Below, piece after piece: positions 1-10,171 of a DNA stretch of 64,000 bases. A program made the translations under genes and the position numbers. The DNA lies in assembly GCA_027623325.1 (NCBI GenBank), contig JAQBXY010000003.1, positions 62,001 to 126,000 on the forward strand, read 5' to 3'. The stretch is from Gemmatimonadota bacterium. GTDB lineage: Bacteria; Gemmatimonadota; Gemmatimonadetes; Longimicrobiales; Gaopeijiaceae. The notes under the pieces were generated by a model. The model had not been told where the DNA came from. It saw nothing but the letters and a program-made list of their open reading frames with translations, and searched no databases. Within the stretch, counting starts at the first letter, position 1; each line of letters begins with the position of its first letter.

Positions 1-1188
1 GGCGTCGAGCGGATCGTCACAGGGAGTCGGTGGCAGGAGCTTCGCCTCGAAAGCGCCGAGCACCTTGAGGAGACTGGCCACACCCGACGCGGTGATGGGA
101 TGGCCTATGTTGCCCTTGAGCGAGCCGATGGCAGGCTTGGGACCCGGGCCCCACATCTGCGCGAGACTCTCCAACTCCACGCTGTCGCCGCGCGGAGTCC
201 CCGTCGCGTGGCACTCGATGAAGCTCACGTCCTGCGGCTTCAGGCCGGCCTGCGCATACGCCGCCTCCATGGCACGGATTTGCCCGTCCGTGGAGGGAGC
301 CAGAAATCCGCTCTGCCGACCGTCATTCGACAAGCCCACGCCACGGATGACACCGTAAATGTGATCGTTGTCACGCACCGCATCATCGAGACGTTTGAGC
401 ACCACCAGTCCCGCCCCTTCAGCGGGGAGCAGTCCATCCGCTCCCTTGTGCAGGGGTCGCGAACGGCCGCTCGGACTGAGCGCCTGAAGGGCGGTGAAGC
501 CCAGATGGATGAAGAGCGGATCGGCCCGAGCGACGCCTCCCGCGAGCATCAACTCCGCTTCCCGATCCTGTAGACGTCTGCACGCGATCCCGAGCGCGTA
601 GAGCGACGATGCGCACGCAGCGTCGAGCGCGAACACGTCCCCTGTCAGACCGCAGGCCTTCGCGACGATGTGTGCGGGTGCTCCCGAAGAGAATCGATTC
701 CGAGGGTCCGATGTCACCCCTGCGCGGCCCGGCAGCGGCGCGCCCTCTCCGGCGCCAAGCCAATAGTCCTCGACGAACCGAGTGTGTCCGACCGTCGGGT
801 ACGAGAGATTCCCGACAATCAAGCCCGTGTTGGGAGGCGGTGTCTCGGCGCCGGCCTCTGCGAGCGCCACCGTGGCACAGTGAAGGAGCCACTTCGTCAG
901 CGGATCGAGGCGTTCCGGTTGAGGAATCCGATCCGCGAACAACTGAGCATTGAAGATCTCGTCGAAGCCACGGACGTATCCGCCGCGATTGCTGACGACG
1001 TACTCGGCTCCTGGCCCCGGCGACCGCTCCCGGATCAGGCGGCGAGAGTCGAGGCCCCATGCCCGATCGGGTGCCTCGTCGATGAGGACCCGAGCTTCCC
1101 GAACCGCTTCGAACAGGGCCTCCGGACTCAACGCGCCGGGCAACACACAGGAACGCCCTACAATCGCGATGGGCTCGAAACTACTCAT
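1..1188 (-). CDS. pfaC: PfaC-like polyketide/fatty acid synthase, N-terminal ketosynthase (3' end cut by window edge)
   Basis: This open frame runs off the left edge, so only about the first 396 residues are visible. They form a beta-ketoacyl synthase domain: an N-terminal PIAIVG strand, the active-site cysteine in DAACASS (Cys192), the first histidine in ECHATGTPRGD and the second in KGNIGH. Stretches such as the VGNLSYPT and DPLFIHLGF motifs resemble the first ketosynthase of PfaC rather than that of PfaA. In the family PfaC carries KS, chain-length-factor and FabA-like dehydratase domains and works with PfaA and PfaD on a long-chain acyl product. The ATG at 1188 has a GGAG six bases upstream and begins 23 bases after the pfaA stop, so the genes are almost certainly co-transcribed. 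PfaB is a possible alternative because the C-terminal domains lie outside the window. Confidence 0.85.
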   Translation of the reverse strand, partial: MSSFEPIAIVGRSCVLPGALSPEALFEAVREARVLIDEAPDRAWGLDSRRLIRERSPGPGAEYVVSNRGGYVRGFDEIFNAQLFADRIPQPERLDPLTKWLLHCATVALAEAGAETPPPNTGLIVGNLSYPTVGHTRFVEDYWLGAGEGAPLPGRAGVTSDPRNRFSSGAPAHIVAKACGLTGDVFALDAACASSLYALGIACRRLQDREAELMLAGGVARADPLFIHLGFTALQALSPSGRSRPLHKGADGLLPAEGAGLVVLKRLDDAVRDNDHIYGVIRGVGLSNDGRQSGFLAPSTDGQIRAMEAAYAQAGLKPQDVSFIECHATGTPRGDSVELESLAQMWGPGPKPAIGSLKGNIGHPITASGVASLLKVLGAFEAKLLPPTPCDDPLDA

Positions 1189-1211
1189 GCTGGACTCCGC
1201 TCTTGCTTCGA

Positions 1212-4200
1212 TCAGGCGCCACCGGTCTCGAACTGTACCTCGCGCAGTTCTGCCACCAGATCACCGTCCTCGGTAGCCAGGATGAAGTCGAACAAGGTGC
1301 CCTTCTCTGTGATGCGCGCCGTGAACGCGGAGCGGAGCCGTTCCGGGATCGTCTCCAAATGGTGCACCACCATGGTGCCCATGCTCGCGAGCTTCTCCAT
1401 GGCCCCGGCCTTGTGATGGGTCCAGAGTTCGCCCAACTGGAGGAGGCCTTCGAACGCGGCCGGATCAAAACCACGGGAGAAACCCTTCGCGGGCCAACCG
1501 AGACTGGCAGCACTGCGCAGCAAGGCCATGCCGCCCTCAGCGGATACCCCTTCCAGGTCGATGATCGAACGGTAATCGCTCTCGCTTCCCAAGACCGTTT
1601 CGTAGGCGGCTTCAGCCTGGTACGGCCAGGGTTCCAGACCTCCGGAGGGTACTGCGGGCGGCGGCGCCGACCCATTCTCCGAGTAGCGGACCGTGGTCTC
1701 GTGGTGCGCATTGCCCTTGGCATCCCGGAAGATGAGCCGGTACCCAGGAATGGCGGCCACGATGGGGTGGATGTCGACCGTGTTTCCTTCTTCAGAGCCC
1801 TCGCCGGCATCGCCGCGCATGGCGCTGACGAAGTCCTCGAGGTACGTGCGCATGGTACGAACGGGCTTCAAGGCCTGTCCGAGGCGGAGTGCGAAGTCCG
1901 CGACCAGTGCAGGCGCCATGCGGTTACCAAACGAACCGAGGCCGGAGCCCCGCTGGGCGCTGCCCGCCGAGAAGGTCAGGCGATGCGTGGCGGCCGGGAA
2001 CGACGGCGCCGCGAGGACCACCCGCTCGACGCTTCCTCCGCCGCGTGCCAGGTCATCGACGAAGAACTGCGCGCCTGTCTCGATGTCGAGGAGCGCGATC
2101 CCCTGCTTTTCAAAGTGAGCAGCGAGGCCGGCATCGACCATTCCACCCGCCCAAGGACCCCAGTTATAGGACCGGACCCGGCACCCGGGACCCCGCCGAT
2201 GAGCCTCCGCAGCCGCGACCTTGTTGAGGACCTCATTCGCGGCGGCGTACGCCGCCTGACCCGCATTGCCCGCCCGCGCCGCTATGGACGAGAAGAGGGC
2301 GATCACCTGAATTGGATCGTTCTTAGTCGCCTCCAGGAGTACCGACAAGCCCGCGACCTTCGGTGCGAACACGTCGGCCACACGATCCGGCGTGATTTCA
2401 GCGAGTGCCTTGTCCTTGAGAACACCCGCGCCATGGACGATGCCCGCGATCGGACCCCACTTCTCACGGACGTGGTCGAGTGCTGCGGCCACCTGCTGCG
2501 CGTCGGTCACATCGGCACTCAGATACATGGTCTCGATGCCCCGGGCGTCGAGCTCGGCGAGCGACATGCGAACCTCGGCGCTCGCGGCCAGGGATTGAGC
2601 TTCCTTCTGAATGCCGGCCAGATCGACGGTATCTCCCCGACGATTCGCGGCTGCGGCCAAGGCGCCCGTGAGCTTCACCGGGTCCGTGGACAGCGGAACA
2701 CCTTCGGGCCACTCCGCGAGCTTCGAACGTCCGAGAAGCGCGAGTCGCACGTTCCACATCTCGGCGAGCTTGGCCACCGAACTGGCGGTGACGCCTCGCG
2801 CTCCGCCGGAAACCACGACGACTTCGCCAGGGTCCAGCGCGGCCCTGCTCGGTCCGCTTCCGACGAGGGGTTCGATCTCGATGACGAAACGTTCGCCGTC
2901 CGCTCCGATGCCGACCTCAATCGCGGGACCGCCCAGGAACAGTTCGTCGAGGATCTCCTCCGCGGCCGTGGCCGGATCGGCAACGTCGATCGCCTTCAGG
3001 GACGCACCGGGCCACTCTCTCGCCGCTGTCTTCACGATTCCCGTGAGTCCAGCCGTCCACCCACGGTCACCGGGATCACTTTCCAGCGCGAAGTCTCCGC
3101 CCGTGGACTGAATGGTCACGAACATCCTCTCGGACGACTCCGGGTGCTGGGCGACCATGCGAGCAGCCTGAATGGCTCGCGTATGGACCGCCAGCGCCGC
3201 ATCCGCGCCCGGCTCGTAGTCGCCCAGACCGGCCAGCGAAATCACGGCCGAAGCAGACGCCGTCGGATCAGCCACGACCTCGGCGGCCACACCCCGTCGG
3301 GCTAACCCCTCCGCCAATTCGGCGGCGAGCGCAGGCGCTTCGTTGGTGATCTGAATTGCCACACCCCGGGAAAGCCCAGAAAGTCCGAAACCCGGTCTCA
3401 AGGTCGGCACGATACGTGGCGTGAACGCGGCCACCGGAGTGGCCTCCCTAACCGCCGCGATCGACGGCACCACCGTGTTTGCGACGATCGCAGGGGCTTC
3501 CACCGCAGGCGCGGCACCAGCGCCCAGCTTCTCCGCAACGTCACGAAGAGTCCGCAGACTCGCGAGCTCCGACGGGGAGATCTCGGGGACCCCGGGCAAA
3601 CGCTCCTGTAGCTCGGAGAGGATCTCGACCTGCTTGATGGAGTCGATGCCGAGGCCCGCTTCCATTTCCATGTCGAGGTCCAACATCTCGATCGGATATC
3701 CGGTCTTTTCGGCGACCACTTGGAGAGCCATCGCTGTGATGTCGACTCCAGCTGTCGTCGACGCGGCGAGCTGGGCTGCGGCTGGCTGGGCTGCGGCTGG
3801 CTGGACGGCGGCCGGCTGGACTGCGGCTGGCGGGGCTGCGGCAGGTTGGGTGGCGCCTGCCGCGGCTGCCACACCCCCCGACAGCTTGTCCGCTACATCG
3901 CGAAGCGTCCTCAAGCTCGCGAGTTCGGCCGGCGAGATCTCAGGGATTCCGGGCAGACGCTCCTGCAGCTCGGACAAGATCTCGACCTGCTTGATGGAGT
4001 CGATCCCAAGGCCGGCTTCCATCTCCATGTCGAGGTCCAACATCTCGACCGGATAGCCCGTCTTCTCTGCAACGACCTGGAGTGCCATGGCCGTAATGTC
4101 GACACTCGCTAACGGCGAGGCAGGTATCGAAGTCGTAGTCACTGGTGCCACGGCCGGCACAGATGCGGCAAGCGGGGTCACGGCGACGGCTGCTGCTATG

Positions 4201-7200
4201 CCTCCCGACAGTTTGTCCGCCACGTCCCTCAGGGTGCGCAGCGTCGCGAGCTCCGAAGGCGAGATCTCCGGAACTCCGGGTAGGCGCTCCTGAAGCTCAG
4301 ATAGGATCTCGACCTGCTTGATCGAGTCGATGCCGAGGCCAGCCTCCATCTCCATGTCGAGGTCCAGCATCTCGACCGGATAGCCCGTCTTCTCCGATAC
4401 CACCTGCAAGGCGAGCGCAGTCACGTCGGCTGCGGAAAACGCGGCTGCTGCCACGGATACCGTCTCAGGAACGGGAGCAGCGACCGGCGCTGTCACGGTC
4501 GTCGATCCGGCGGCCGGAAGGCCCTTGGAGAGCTTGTCCGCCACATCACGCAGTGTGCGCAGCGTCGCCAACTCGGAGGGAGAGATCTCCGGAATGCCTG
4601 GCAGGCGCTCCTGAAGTTCTGATAGAATCTCGACCTGCTTGATCGAATCGATCCCGAGGCCGGCCTCCATCTCCATGTCGAGGTCCAGCATCTCGACCGG
4701 GTAGCCCGTCTTCTCGGACACGACCTGGAGTGCCATGGCCGTGACGTCGACCTGTGAAGCAGCCGCTGCGGGCTGAGCGGCGGCGGGTTGAGCCGCTACC
4801 GGTGTCGGCACCGCGACTACGACGGGGGCGGGAGTCGCCGGCGCGGCGATCGGAGCAGCCACGACTGGCGCAGGGGCCACCGGGGCTTGAGCGACCACGG
4901 GCATAATGGCAGCGGGCGCCGGGGCTGCGATCGGGGTGGCGACCGGGGCTGCCACGGCTGGTGGCGCTACATACGCACCGGGCTGAGCCGCCACTCCCGA
5001 TAGCTGCGACAACGCACCGGACGCCATCGACAGGAAGGCACGATGACTCTCGGCCATCAGCTCCTGATAACGGCGGTGCGCCTCGATCGTGACCTGATGC
5101 ACCTGTGCCGTCATCGCCACGTTGGCTACCGGCGGCAGGGCCTGAGGAGCAACCGGAGGCGACGCCGAAGCGATGGGAGGCGCCGAAGCGGTCGTGGGCG
5201 CGGGCGTCGCGACCGGAGTCGAAGCGGCAGGAGCCGCCACGGACTCCGCGACTTCAGGATTCGGACCGGGAAGTCCGGCTGCGCCGTTCGCTGGGGGATA
5301 CGGCCTATCGTGGTTTGCGCCGGAAATCATGATCTCGAAAGGCTTCGCTTCGACGGGAAGATCGGGGACCCGATATCCCTCCGACAGCGTTGAAAGGTTC
5401 AGCTCGATGCCCTCAGCAGCGAGCTTGGCAAGACCACGCCACAACGCGCGCAGCCCGGGGATGTTCTTGTCGTCGAGGGACACCGCGACGTGCGGCCGAT
5501 CTCCAAGGCAACGGCCCACGAGCTTCGTAAGGACCCGACCTGGGCCGACCTCGACGAAGTGTGTGACACCTGCTCCGTACATGGCGTCGACCATCTCGCG
5601 GAACCGAACCGGGGACGCGAGTTGATCGGCGAGCAGACGCCGCCCGGCTTTGGCCGTTTTCGGGTACACATCGGCGCTCGTATTCGCGTAGACGTCGACG
5701 TCGACGTCGCCCGCACTCCATTTCACGGAGCCGAGATAGTCGTGGAACGGCTCACACCCGTCCGCGACGATGCTCGAATGGAACGCCGAAGCGACGGGAA
5801 GACGAATCGTCGTCAGCCCCGCCGTCTTCAGCTTCGCAGCAACGGCATCGATAGACTCTACCGCACCCGCGAGTACTACTTCGCTCGGTGCGTTGTCATT
5901 GGCGATCACCACGCCCGAGTCCTCGCCGATCAACCCCGCTACGGTGGTCGCATCGGAGGAAACGGCGATCATCGCGCCCGCCCTGTTCGCAGCGGCGGCC
6001 GCCATCAATTCGCCTCGCTTGCGTGCGGTCACGAGAAGGTCGGCCTTGGGGAGGCGTCCGGCCGCCGCGAGCGCCGACAACTCACCGAAGCTGTGGCCCG
6101 CGACCGCATCCGGCTTCAAGCCCAGCGTCCCCAGCAGACTCAGGTATCCGAGACTCACCGCAGCGATCGCAGGCTGCGCGGTCGCCATCTCGGTGACCTT
6201 CTTCGTTTGTGCGGCTCGCTGTTCGTCGTCGAACGCCGGTGGTGGGAACACCGCACGGTCCAAGCGGGCTCCAGCAAATTCTTCCAAGTCGGCTGCGCCG
6301 TCCCATACCTCACGGGCGGAGTCGAACGCCATCGCGGCCGCCGCTCCCATACCGACGTATTGGCTTCCCTGTCCCGGAAACACGAACGCGATCTTGCCTA
6401 CGGCGGAGTCACCGAATCCGAAGACGATGTCCGCATCCCGGAGGGAATCGGTCGCTCCGTCGGCGATCGCGGTCTTGGCCTTCTTCGTACGGACGGAGAG
6501 CTCTTCGAGGTCGCCCGCTACCAACGCGACGCGCACCCCGCCCTTCGGACGGAAAGCCTGCGCCGCAAGGTGGGCGATGCGTCCTAGAGGATGGCCGGCG
6601 TCGATCTGCTCTTGGAGCGCATCGAGGGCCTTACCCAGTTCAGCCGGCGAGTCCGCGGAGAGAGCGACGAGTTCCTCGGACCACGTCCGCAGGCGCTCCG
6701 GACGCTGGCCCGGCCCGACGTACTCCTCGAGGGCAACGTGGAAGTTGCTCCCGCCGAAGCCGAACGAACTCACCGATCCACGACGCGGATGGTCGCTGCC
6801 ACGGATCCACGGACGAGCTTCCGTATTGACGTAGAGCGGCCCGTCCTCGAGTCCGAGTTTGGTGTTGGGCCGAGTGACCTTCAGCGTCGGCGGCAGAATC
6901 TTGTGGTGGAGTGCCAACGCCACCTTGATGAGTCCCGCGGCTCCCGCGGCGGCCTTCGTATGACCGATCTGCGACTTCACGGACCCGAGCGCACACCACT
7001 GTTTGGCTTCTTCGTTGGCTGGCCCGAAGACCGACGTCAGGCCTCCGACCTCGGCTGCGTCGCCGGCCTTGGTCGCAGTCCCGTGGGCCTCGACCAGTTC
7101 GACCGTCGCCGGAGAATAGTTCGCTTTTTCGTACGCGCGTCGTAGAGCATTAGCCTGCCCCCCCGAACGCGGAGCGTACACACTGGAGCCCTTCCCGTCG

Positions 7201-8105
7201 GAGGAGGCCCCCAGGCCGCGAATCACCGCATAGATGCGATCACCGTCTGCCTCGGCGTCCTCGAGACGCCGGATGGCCAACATACCCACGCCTTCACCGA
7301 TCAACGTACCATCCGCTTCCTCAGAAAACGGGCGGCAATCGCCGGTGGGCGAGAACGCGGGCGTCTTCGAGAAACACATGTACATGAGGATGTCGTTGAG
7401 CGCGTCCACGCCCCCCGCGATTACCATGTCACTGTCGCCCAGGTAGAGCTCCGCGAGCCCGGCCTGGAGTGCGGAAATCGAACTCGCACAAGCGGCGTCC
7501 GTTACGAAGTTCGATCCACCGAGATCGAGACGGTTCGCGATGCGACCCGCCACCACGTTCCCCAACAAGCCGGGAAAGGTGCTCTCCCGCCACGGCTGGT
7601 AGTGGTCCTTGATCCGCTGGATGATCTCCTGAACCCGACTCTCCGGGAGGCCCGCGTCGCGCAGTGCCTTCTTCCAGATGGGGTGCTGGAGCCGCGCGCC
7701 CATCTGGACCACCAATTCCGTGGCCGACGCCACGCCGAGAATCACACTCGTCCGGCTGTGATCGACCTCACCGGGCCGGAAGCGCCCCGCATCGGCCAAG
7801 ACCCTCGTCGCCGCGACCAGTGCGAGCAGTTGCACGCTGTCGGTCGAAGGGATCGTCGTCGGGGGAAGCCCATACTCCATCGGGTTGAACGGAAGTGGGT
7901 CGAGGTACCCGCCCCGCTTGGAATACGTCATGTCCGGGGCTGTCGGATCAGGATCGTAGTAGTCCTCGATCAGCCAATGACCCGGGGGCACATCTGTGAG
8001 GCGATCCGTCGCAGAGACAATGTCTCGCCAAAAACCCATCAAGTCGTGGCTCCCCGCAAAAAGGGAGCTCATTCCGACGATGGCGATGGGAGGTGTAGTC
8101 GGCAT
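1212..8105 (-). CDS. pfaA: PfaA-like multidomain PUFA/secondary-lipid synthase (KS-AT-4xACP-KR-DH-like)
   Basis: A 2297-residue type I iterative synthase. Domains in order: ketosynthase (about 1-450) with Cys206 in DAACASS, His in [11 protein letters not shown] and His in KSQIGH; malonyl/acyl transferase (about 560-870) with Ser672 in GHSFGE; a Pro/Ala-rich linker (about 950-1110); four acyl carrier proteins with phosphopantetheine serines at 1154, 1261, 1370 and 1489 in GLGIDSIKQ; a ketoreductase (about 1750-2010) with an SGGARG nucleotide loop and a YAAANE active-site region; and a C-terminal dehydratase-like domain (about 2070-2297) as in other PfaA proteins. Family PfaA proteins are often longer, with five to nine ACPs, so four is at the low end. 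The gene starts eight bases after the pfaD stop. The product, a polyunsaturated or other specialised long-chain acid, cannot be read from sequence. A phosphopantetheinyl transferase (PfaE) is needed but not seen here. Confidence 0.95.
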   Translation of the reverse strand: MPTTPPIAIVGMSSLFAGSHDLMGFWRDIVSATDRLTDVPPGHWLIEDYYDPDPTAPDMTYSKRGGYLDPLPFNPMEYGLPPTTIPSTDSVQLLALVAATRVLADAGRFRPGEVDHSRTSVILGVASATELVVQMGARLQHPIWKKALRDAGLPESRVQEIIQRIKDHYQPWRESTFPGLLGNVVAGRIANRLDLGGSNFVTDAACASSISALQAGLAELYLGDSDMVIAGGVDALNDILMYMCFSKTPAFSPTGDCRPFSEEADGTLIGEGVGMLAIRRLEDAEADGDRIYAVIRGLGASSDGKGSSVYAPRSGGQANALRRAYEKANYSPATVELVEAHGTATKAGDAAEVGGLTSVFGPANEEAKQWCALGSVKSQIGHTKAAAGAAGLIKVALALHHKILPPTLKVTRPNTKLGLEDGPLYVNTEARPWIRGSDHPRRGSVSSFGFGGSNFHVALEEYVGPGQRPERLRTWSEELVALSADSPAELGKALDALQEQIDAGHPLGRIAHLAAQAFRPKGGVRVALVAGDLEELSVRTKKAKTAIADGATDSLRDADIVFGFGDSAVGKIAFVFPGQGSQYVGMGAAAAMAFDSAREVWDGAADLEEFAGARLDRAVFPPPAFDDEQRAAQTKKVTEMATAQPAIAAVSLGYLSLLGTLGLKPDAVAGHSFGELSALAAAGRLPKADLLVTARKRGELMAAAAANRAGAMIAVSSDATTVAGLIGEDSGVVIANDNAPSEVVLAGAVESIDAVAAKLKTAGLTTIRLPVASAFHSSIVADGCEPFHDYLGSVKWSAGDVDVDVYANTSADVYPKTAKAGRRLLADQLASPVRFREMVDAMYGAGVTHFVEVGPGRVLTKLVGRCLGDRPHVAVSLDDKNIPGLRALWRGLAKLAAEGIELNLSTLSEGYRVPDLPVEAKPFEIMISGANHDRPYPPANGAAGLPGPNPEVAESVAAPAASTPVATPAPTTASAPPIASASPPVAPQALPPVANVAMTAQVHQVTIEAHRRYQELMAESHRAFLSMASGALSQLSGVAAQPGAYVAPPAVAAPVATPIAAPAPAAIMPVVAQAPVAPAPVVAAPIAAPATPAPVVVAVPTPVAAQPAAAQPAAAASQVDVTAMALQVVSEKTGYPVEMLDLDMEMEAGLGIDSIKQVEILSELQERLPGIPEISPSELATLRTLRDVADKLSKGLPAAGSTTVTAPVAAPVPETVSVAAAAFSAADVTALALQVVSEKTGYPVEMLDLDMEMEAGLGIDSIKQVEILSELQERLPGVPEISPSELATLRTLRDVADKLSGGIAAAVAVTPLAASVPAVAPVTTTSIPASPLASVDITAMALQVVAEKTGYPVEMLDLDMEMEAGLGIDSIKQVEILSELQERLPGIPEISPAELASLRTLRDVADKLSGGVAAAAGATQPAAAPPAAVQPAAVQPAAAQPAAAQLAASTTAGVDITAMALQVVAEKTGYPIEMLDLDMEMEAGLGIDSIKQVEILSELQERLPGVPEISPSELASLRTLRDVAEKLGAGAAPAVEAPAIVANTVVPSIAAVREATPVAAFTPRIVPTLRPGFGLSGLSRGVAIQITNEAPALAAELAEGLARRGVAAEVVADPTASASAVISLAGLGDYEPGADAALAVHTRAIQAARMVAQHPESSERMFVTIQSTGGDFALESDPGDRGWTAGLTGIVKTAAREWPGASLKAIDVADPATAAEEILDELFLGGPAIEVGIGADGERFVIEIEPLVGSGPSRAALDPGEVVVVSGGARGVTASSVAKLAEMWNVRLALLGRSKLAEWPEGVPLSTDPVKLTGALAAAANRRGDTVDLAGIQKEAQSLAASAEVRMSLAELDARGIETMYLSADVTDAQQVAAALDHVREKWGPIAGIVHGAGVLKDKALAEITPDRVADVFAPKVAGLSVLLEATKNDPIQVIALFSSIAARAGNAGQAAYAAANEVLNKVAAAEAHRRGPGCRVRSYNWGPWAGGMVDAGLAAHFEKQGIALLDIETGAQFFVDDLARGGGSVERVVLAAPSFPAATHRLTFSAGSAQRGSGLGSFGNRMAPALVADFALRLGQALKPVRTMRTYLEDFVSAMRGDAGEGSEEGNTVDIHPIVAAIPGYRLIFRDAKGNAHHETTVRYSENGSAPPPAVPSGGLEPWPYQAEAAYETVLGSESDYRSIIDLEGVSAEGGMALLRSAASLGWPAKGFSRGFDPAAFEGLLQLGELWTHHKAGAMEKLASMGTMVVHHLETIPERLRSAFTARITEKGTLFDFILATEDGDLVAELREVQFETGGA
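3530..4747 (-). repeat. Four tandem near-identical ACP-encoding units inside pfaA
   Basis: Four copies of a unit of about 73 codons follow one another, each encoding the same helix around [20 protein letters not shown] and a conserved ISPSEL/ISPAEL tail. Serine-to-serine spacing is 107, 109 and 119 residues. The copies differ mainly at synonymous sites and at a few residues (I/V after LPG, V/I in YPVEM). Ala/Pro-rich linkers of unequal length separate them. In PUFA synthases the ACP number is known to affect output, and such repeats expand or contract by recombination. Confidence 0.95.
3771..3850 (-). repeat. Short tandem repeat encoding an A-x-Q-P linker between ACP3 and ACP4
   Basis: A 15-base unit, roughly GCGGCTGGCTGGGCT on the plus strand, recurs about five times with decay. 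It encodes a linker of repeated [10 protein letters not shown] steps, which accounts for the longer 119-residue spacing before ACP4. This looks like slippage-driven length variation in a flexible linker. Confidence 0.75.
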
Positions 8106-8113
8106 CTATGGTC

Positions 8114-9772
8114 TCAGCGTAGTGGACGTGGTGAGAACTGACTGGCCCGATGTCCCAGGGGGACCCCCGCGAGTCGTAACTGATGCGCTCGCGTCACGTG
8201 GGCAGCGCCCTCCAACAAGTTGAGGGCAATTTGAACGACGGACCGACTCTCTACAGGCTCCAGAAAGCTTCCCTTTACCCATTCATTGAAGGCGCCCATG
8301 GCCGGTCCGCACCAGATCTGGTAGTCGGTCCGCCGATCGGTTTCTCCCGAACGCGCCCATTGGGCGCCCATGAACAAGTACCACCGGAAAACTAGCGCCA
8401 TCTTGTGCTTGGGGTCGCCTTCGGCCTTGCCGATTTGCGCCGGATCGCGACGCTCGAAGAACGCCCTCGTGTCGTTCCAGATGTCGTCGATCGAGCGCCC
8501 GAGAATCTTCTCCTCGAGCGCAGCCCGCTCGGCCGCGGGTATCGCATCCAACGACGGGTAGGCTCGAAAGACCTTGTAGAGCTCCTTGCCGCGCTGGGCG
8601 AACATCGTGCCCCTCTTGAGGACCTGGACCTCCACACCCATCTCGAACATGTCGGCGGCGGGGGCCATGGCCACATCGGTCATGGACGCCTGCGCGAGGA
8701 GCTTTCGGCCGTCCTCGGACAGCGCGGACTCGACGGTCGCCTGGTTCACGGACCCCGTCACGACGAAGGCTGCCCCGGCAGCGAACGCCGACGCCAACGC
8801 CGCCGGAGTACCCAATCCGCCGCCGACCCCGACCCTCGGAGGCTGAGCGTAGCCGAATTGGGCGGACACTTCGTCAGCCAGCGCGATGATCATCGGGAGC
8901 AGCACCGGCAGAGGTCGATTGTCCGTGTGCCCACCGGAGTCCGCCTCGACCGTGATGTCCTCAGCGACCGGTACCGTCGCCGCCAGCTGCGCCTCTTCGG
9001 CGGTCAGGAGGCCCGACTCCACGAGAGTCTTCAGCATGCCCTCGGGGGCCGGCGACAGGAACGGGCGGGCCACTTCGACCCGCGACACCTTGGCGAAAAT
9101 GTGCGTCACTCGGCCAACCGAGCCATCGGCGGCGCGGTGCAGGCCCTTTGCAGACAGATAGACGACCGAGGGTGCAAGACGCATGAAGGCGGAAGCCGAG
9201 ATATTACTCACGCCCCGGGCCAGCATCAGCTCGGCGAAGTCCATCTCCATGCGGGATTCCTGAGGGCTATGAATGAGATTCGCCCCCCAGTTCCGAATCT
9301 CCGGCCCGAGCGCACCTTGAATCTTGGTGATCGCTTCTTCGACGTCGGGAATCGCGAGACCGGCGCTCCCGAAGAACGTCATCAACCCGGCTCGAGCCGA
9401 GGCGATGACCATGTCGGCTGACGCAATCCCGCGTGCCATCTCTCCCACGACATACGGGAAGCGACAACCGTGCGCGCTCAAGAACGTGCGATCGCCCAAC
9501 CACTCGGGATACAGAGGTGGAAGCACCCCAACGAGCGCCTCCCCCGGCCCCATCGGCGTCAGGATCGAACCGTCGTCGGCGAGCGGGGCCGGACGAACGC
9601 CGCTCGGACCGGCCACGAGTCCGACAGGTACCCGAATCGGCACGCCGCCCGGTCCTGCAGGCGCCGCGGACGGCCCATCCGCCGCGCCGCTCATGCCGAG
9701 CAACTGCGGGCGGGTACTCGCTGGGTCCGAGCCGGAAATTGCGCCCGGACCGGCGGTAAGTCGTCCTTCCAT
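8114..9772 (-). CDS. pfaD: PfaD-like flavin enoyl reductase (nitronate monooxygenase fold)
   Basis: With the start at 9772 the protein is 552 residues, close to the usual PfaD length of about 540. It matches PfaD along its length: the ANLIHSP strand, EADSGGHTDNRPL, a GVGGGLGTPAA loop, GSVNQA, the APAADMFEMG segment and the C-terminal MDYQIW-type motif (here TDYQIWCGPAMGAFNEWVKG). PfaD is the FMN enoyl reductase that acts in trans with PfaA/PfaC. The frame is open upstream to a GTG at 9877, but that would add residues with no family counterpart and has no ribosome site. The ATG at 9772 follows AGAGGAG, with a short three-base spacing. The gene appears to head the operon pfaD-pfaA-pfaC; in the well-known marine loci pfaD is last. 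Confidence 0.93.
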   Translation of the reverse strand: MEGRLTAGPGAISGSDPASTRPQLLGMSGAADGPSAAPAGPGGVPIRVPVGLVAGPSGVRPAPLADDGSILTPMGPGEALVGVLPPLYPEWLGDRTFLSAHGCRFPYVVGEMARGIASADMVIASARAGLMTFFGSAGLAIPDVEEAITKIQGALGPEIRNWGANLIHSPQESRMEMDFAELMLARGVSNISASAFMRLAPSVVYLSAKGLHRAADGSVGRVTHIFAKVSRVEVARPFLSPAPEGMLKTLVESGLLTAEEAQLAATVPVAEDITVEADSGGHTDNRPLPVLLPMIIALADEVSAQFGYAQPPRVGVGGGLGTPAALASAFAAGAAFVVTGSVNQATVESALSEDGRKLLAQASMTDVAMAPAADMFEMGVEVQVLKRGTMFAQRGKELYKVFRAYPSLDAIPAAERAALEEKILGRSIDDIWNDTRAFFERRDPAQIGKAEGDPKHKMALVFRWYLFMGAQWARSGETDRRTDYQIWCGPAMGAFNEWVKGSFLEPVESRSVVQIALNLLEGAAHVTRAHQLRLAGVPLGHRASQFSPRPLR

Positions 9773-9999
9773 GTACTCCTCTAACCCCGAGGCTCGCATC
9801 CCCCGAACCGATCGTGTCCAAACCACAATGACCCCCGGAAACAGCAGGGCCCGTAAAATAACGGATTTGGCAGGCACGCGGGGAGTTACAACGTAAGACC
9901 GTAGTGTGCCGGGCCGACAGAGCGTTCGAGCCCGTGCCCCGCAACCCCCCTGGCGCTTAGCTTCCTCGAACCCCGTTTTCGATGAGGTGGAGCGGTGAG

Positions 10000-10120
10000 A
10001 TGATGACTACTCAGAGGGGCATGGTGGCTCAGCGTACCAGCCCTCGTCGGGACGGGTGCCCTGGGCCTGGGAGTGGCCATCGTGCTGGCCGCCCTGCTCC
10101 TCGAGGACGACTTCAACTGA
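10000..10120 (+). pseudogene. Possible 39-40-residue single-span membrane protein with a one-base frameshift
   Basis: Starting at ATGATG (10000), after GGAG eight bases upstream, the frame reads MMTTQR. If one G of the GGGG run at 10016-10019 is removed, it continues AWWLSVPALVG and then a textbook hydrophobic span (GALGLGVAIVLAALLL) ending EDDFN and a stop at 10120. Without that correction the hydrophobic frame has no ATG, GTG or TTG start. It could be a real small membrane protein with an assembly indel, a pseudogene, or chance. It sits alone between pfaD and the amidase gene (a stretch of about 400 bases), divergent from the pfa operon. I see nothing else in 9773-9999 beyond the presumed pfa promoter region, in which no clear boxes stand out. 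Confidence 0.35.
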
Positions 10121-10171
10121 CGGATTTCTTCGAACGGTTCCTCAGCGCCCGACCCGCGCGCGGGCTCTTGC

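Noticed and set aside
1203-3305. A 700-codon open frame on the plus strand opposite pfaA
   Set aside because: It is the antisense shadow of the GC-rich pfaA gene, with no domain or start signal of its own; several other long plus-strand frames across 1-9 kb are likewise shadows.
9773-9877. GTG start at 9877 for pfaD
   Set aside because: No ribosome site, and the added 35 residues have no family counterpart; the ATG at 9772 follows AGAGGAG and gives the usual length.
10150-10166. GC-rich palindrome (CCCGCGCGCGGG) after the amidase gene
   Set aside because: The stem is only an alternating GC run with no T tract; in this base composition it is weak evidence for a terminator.
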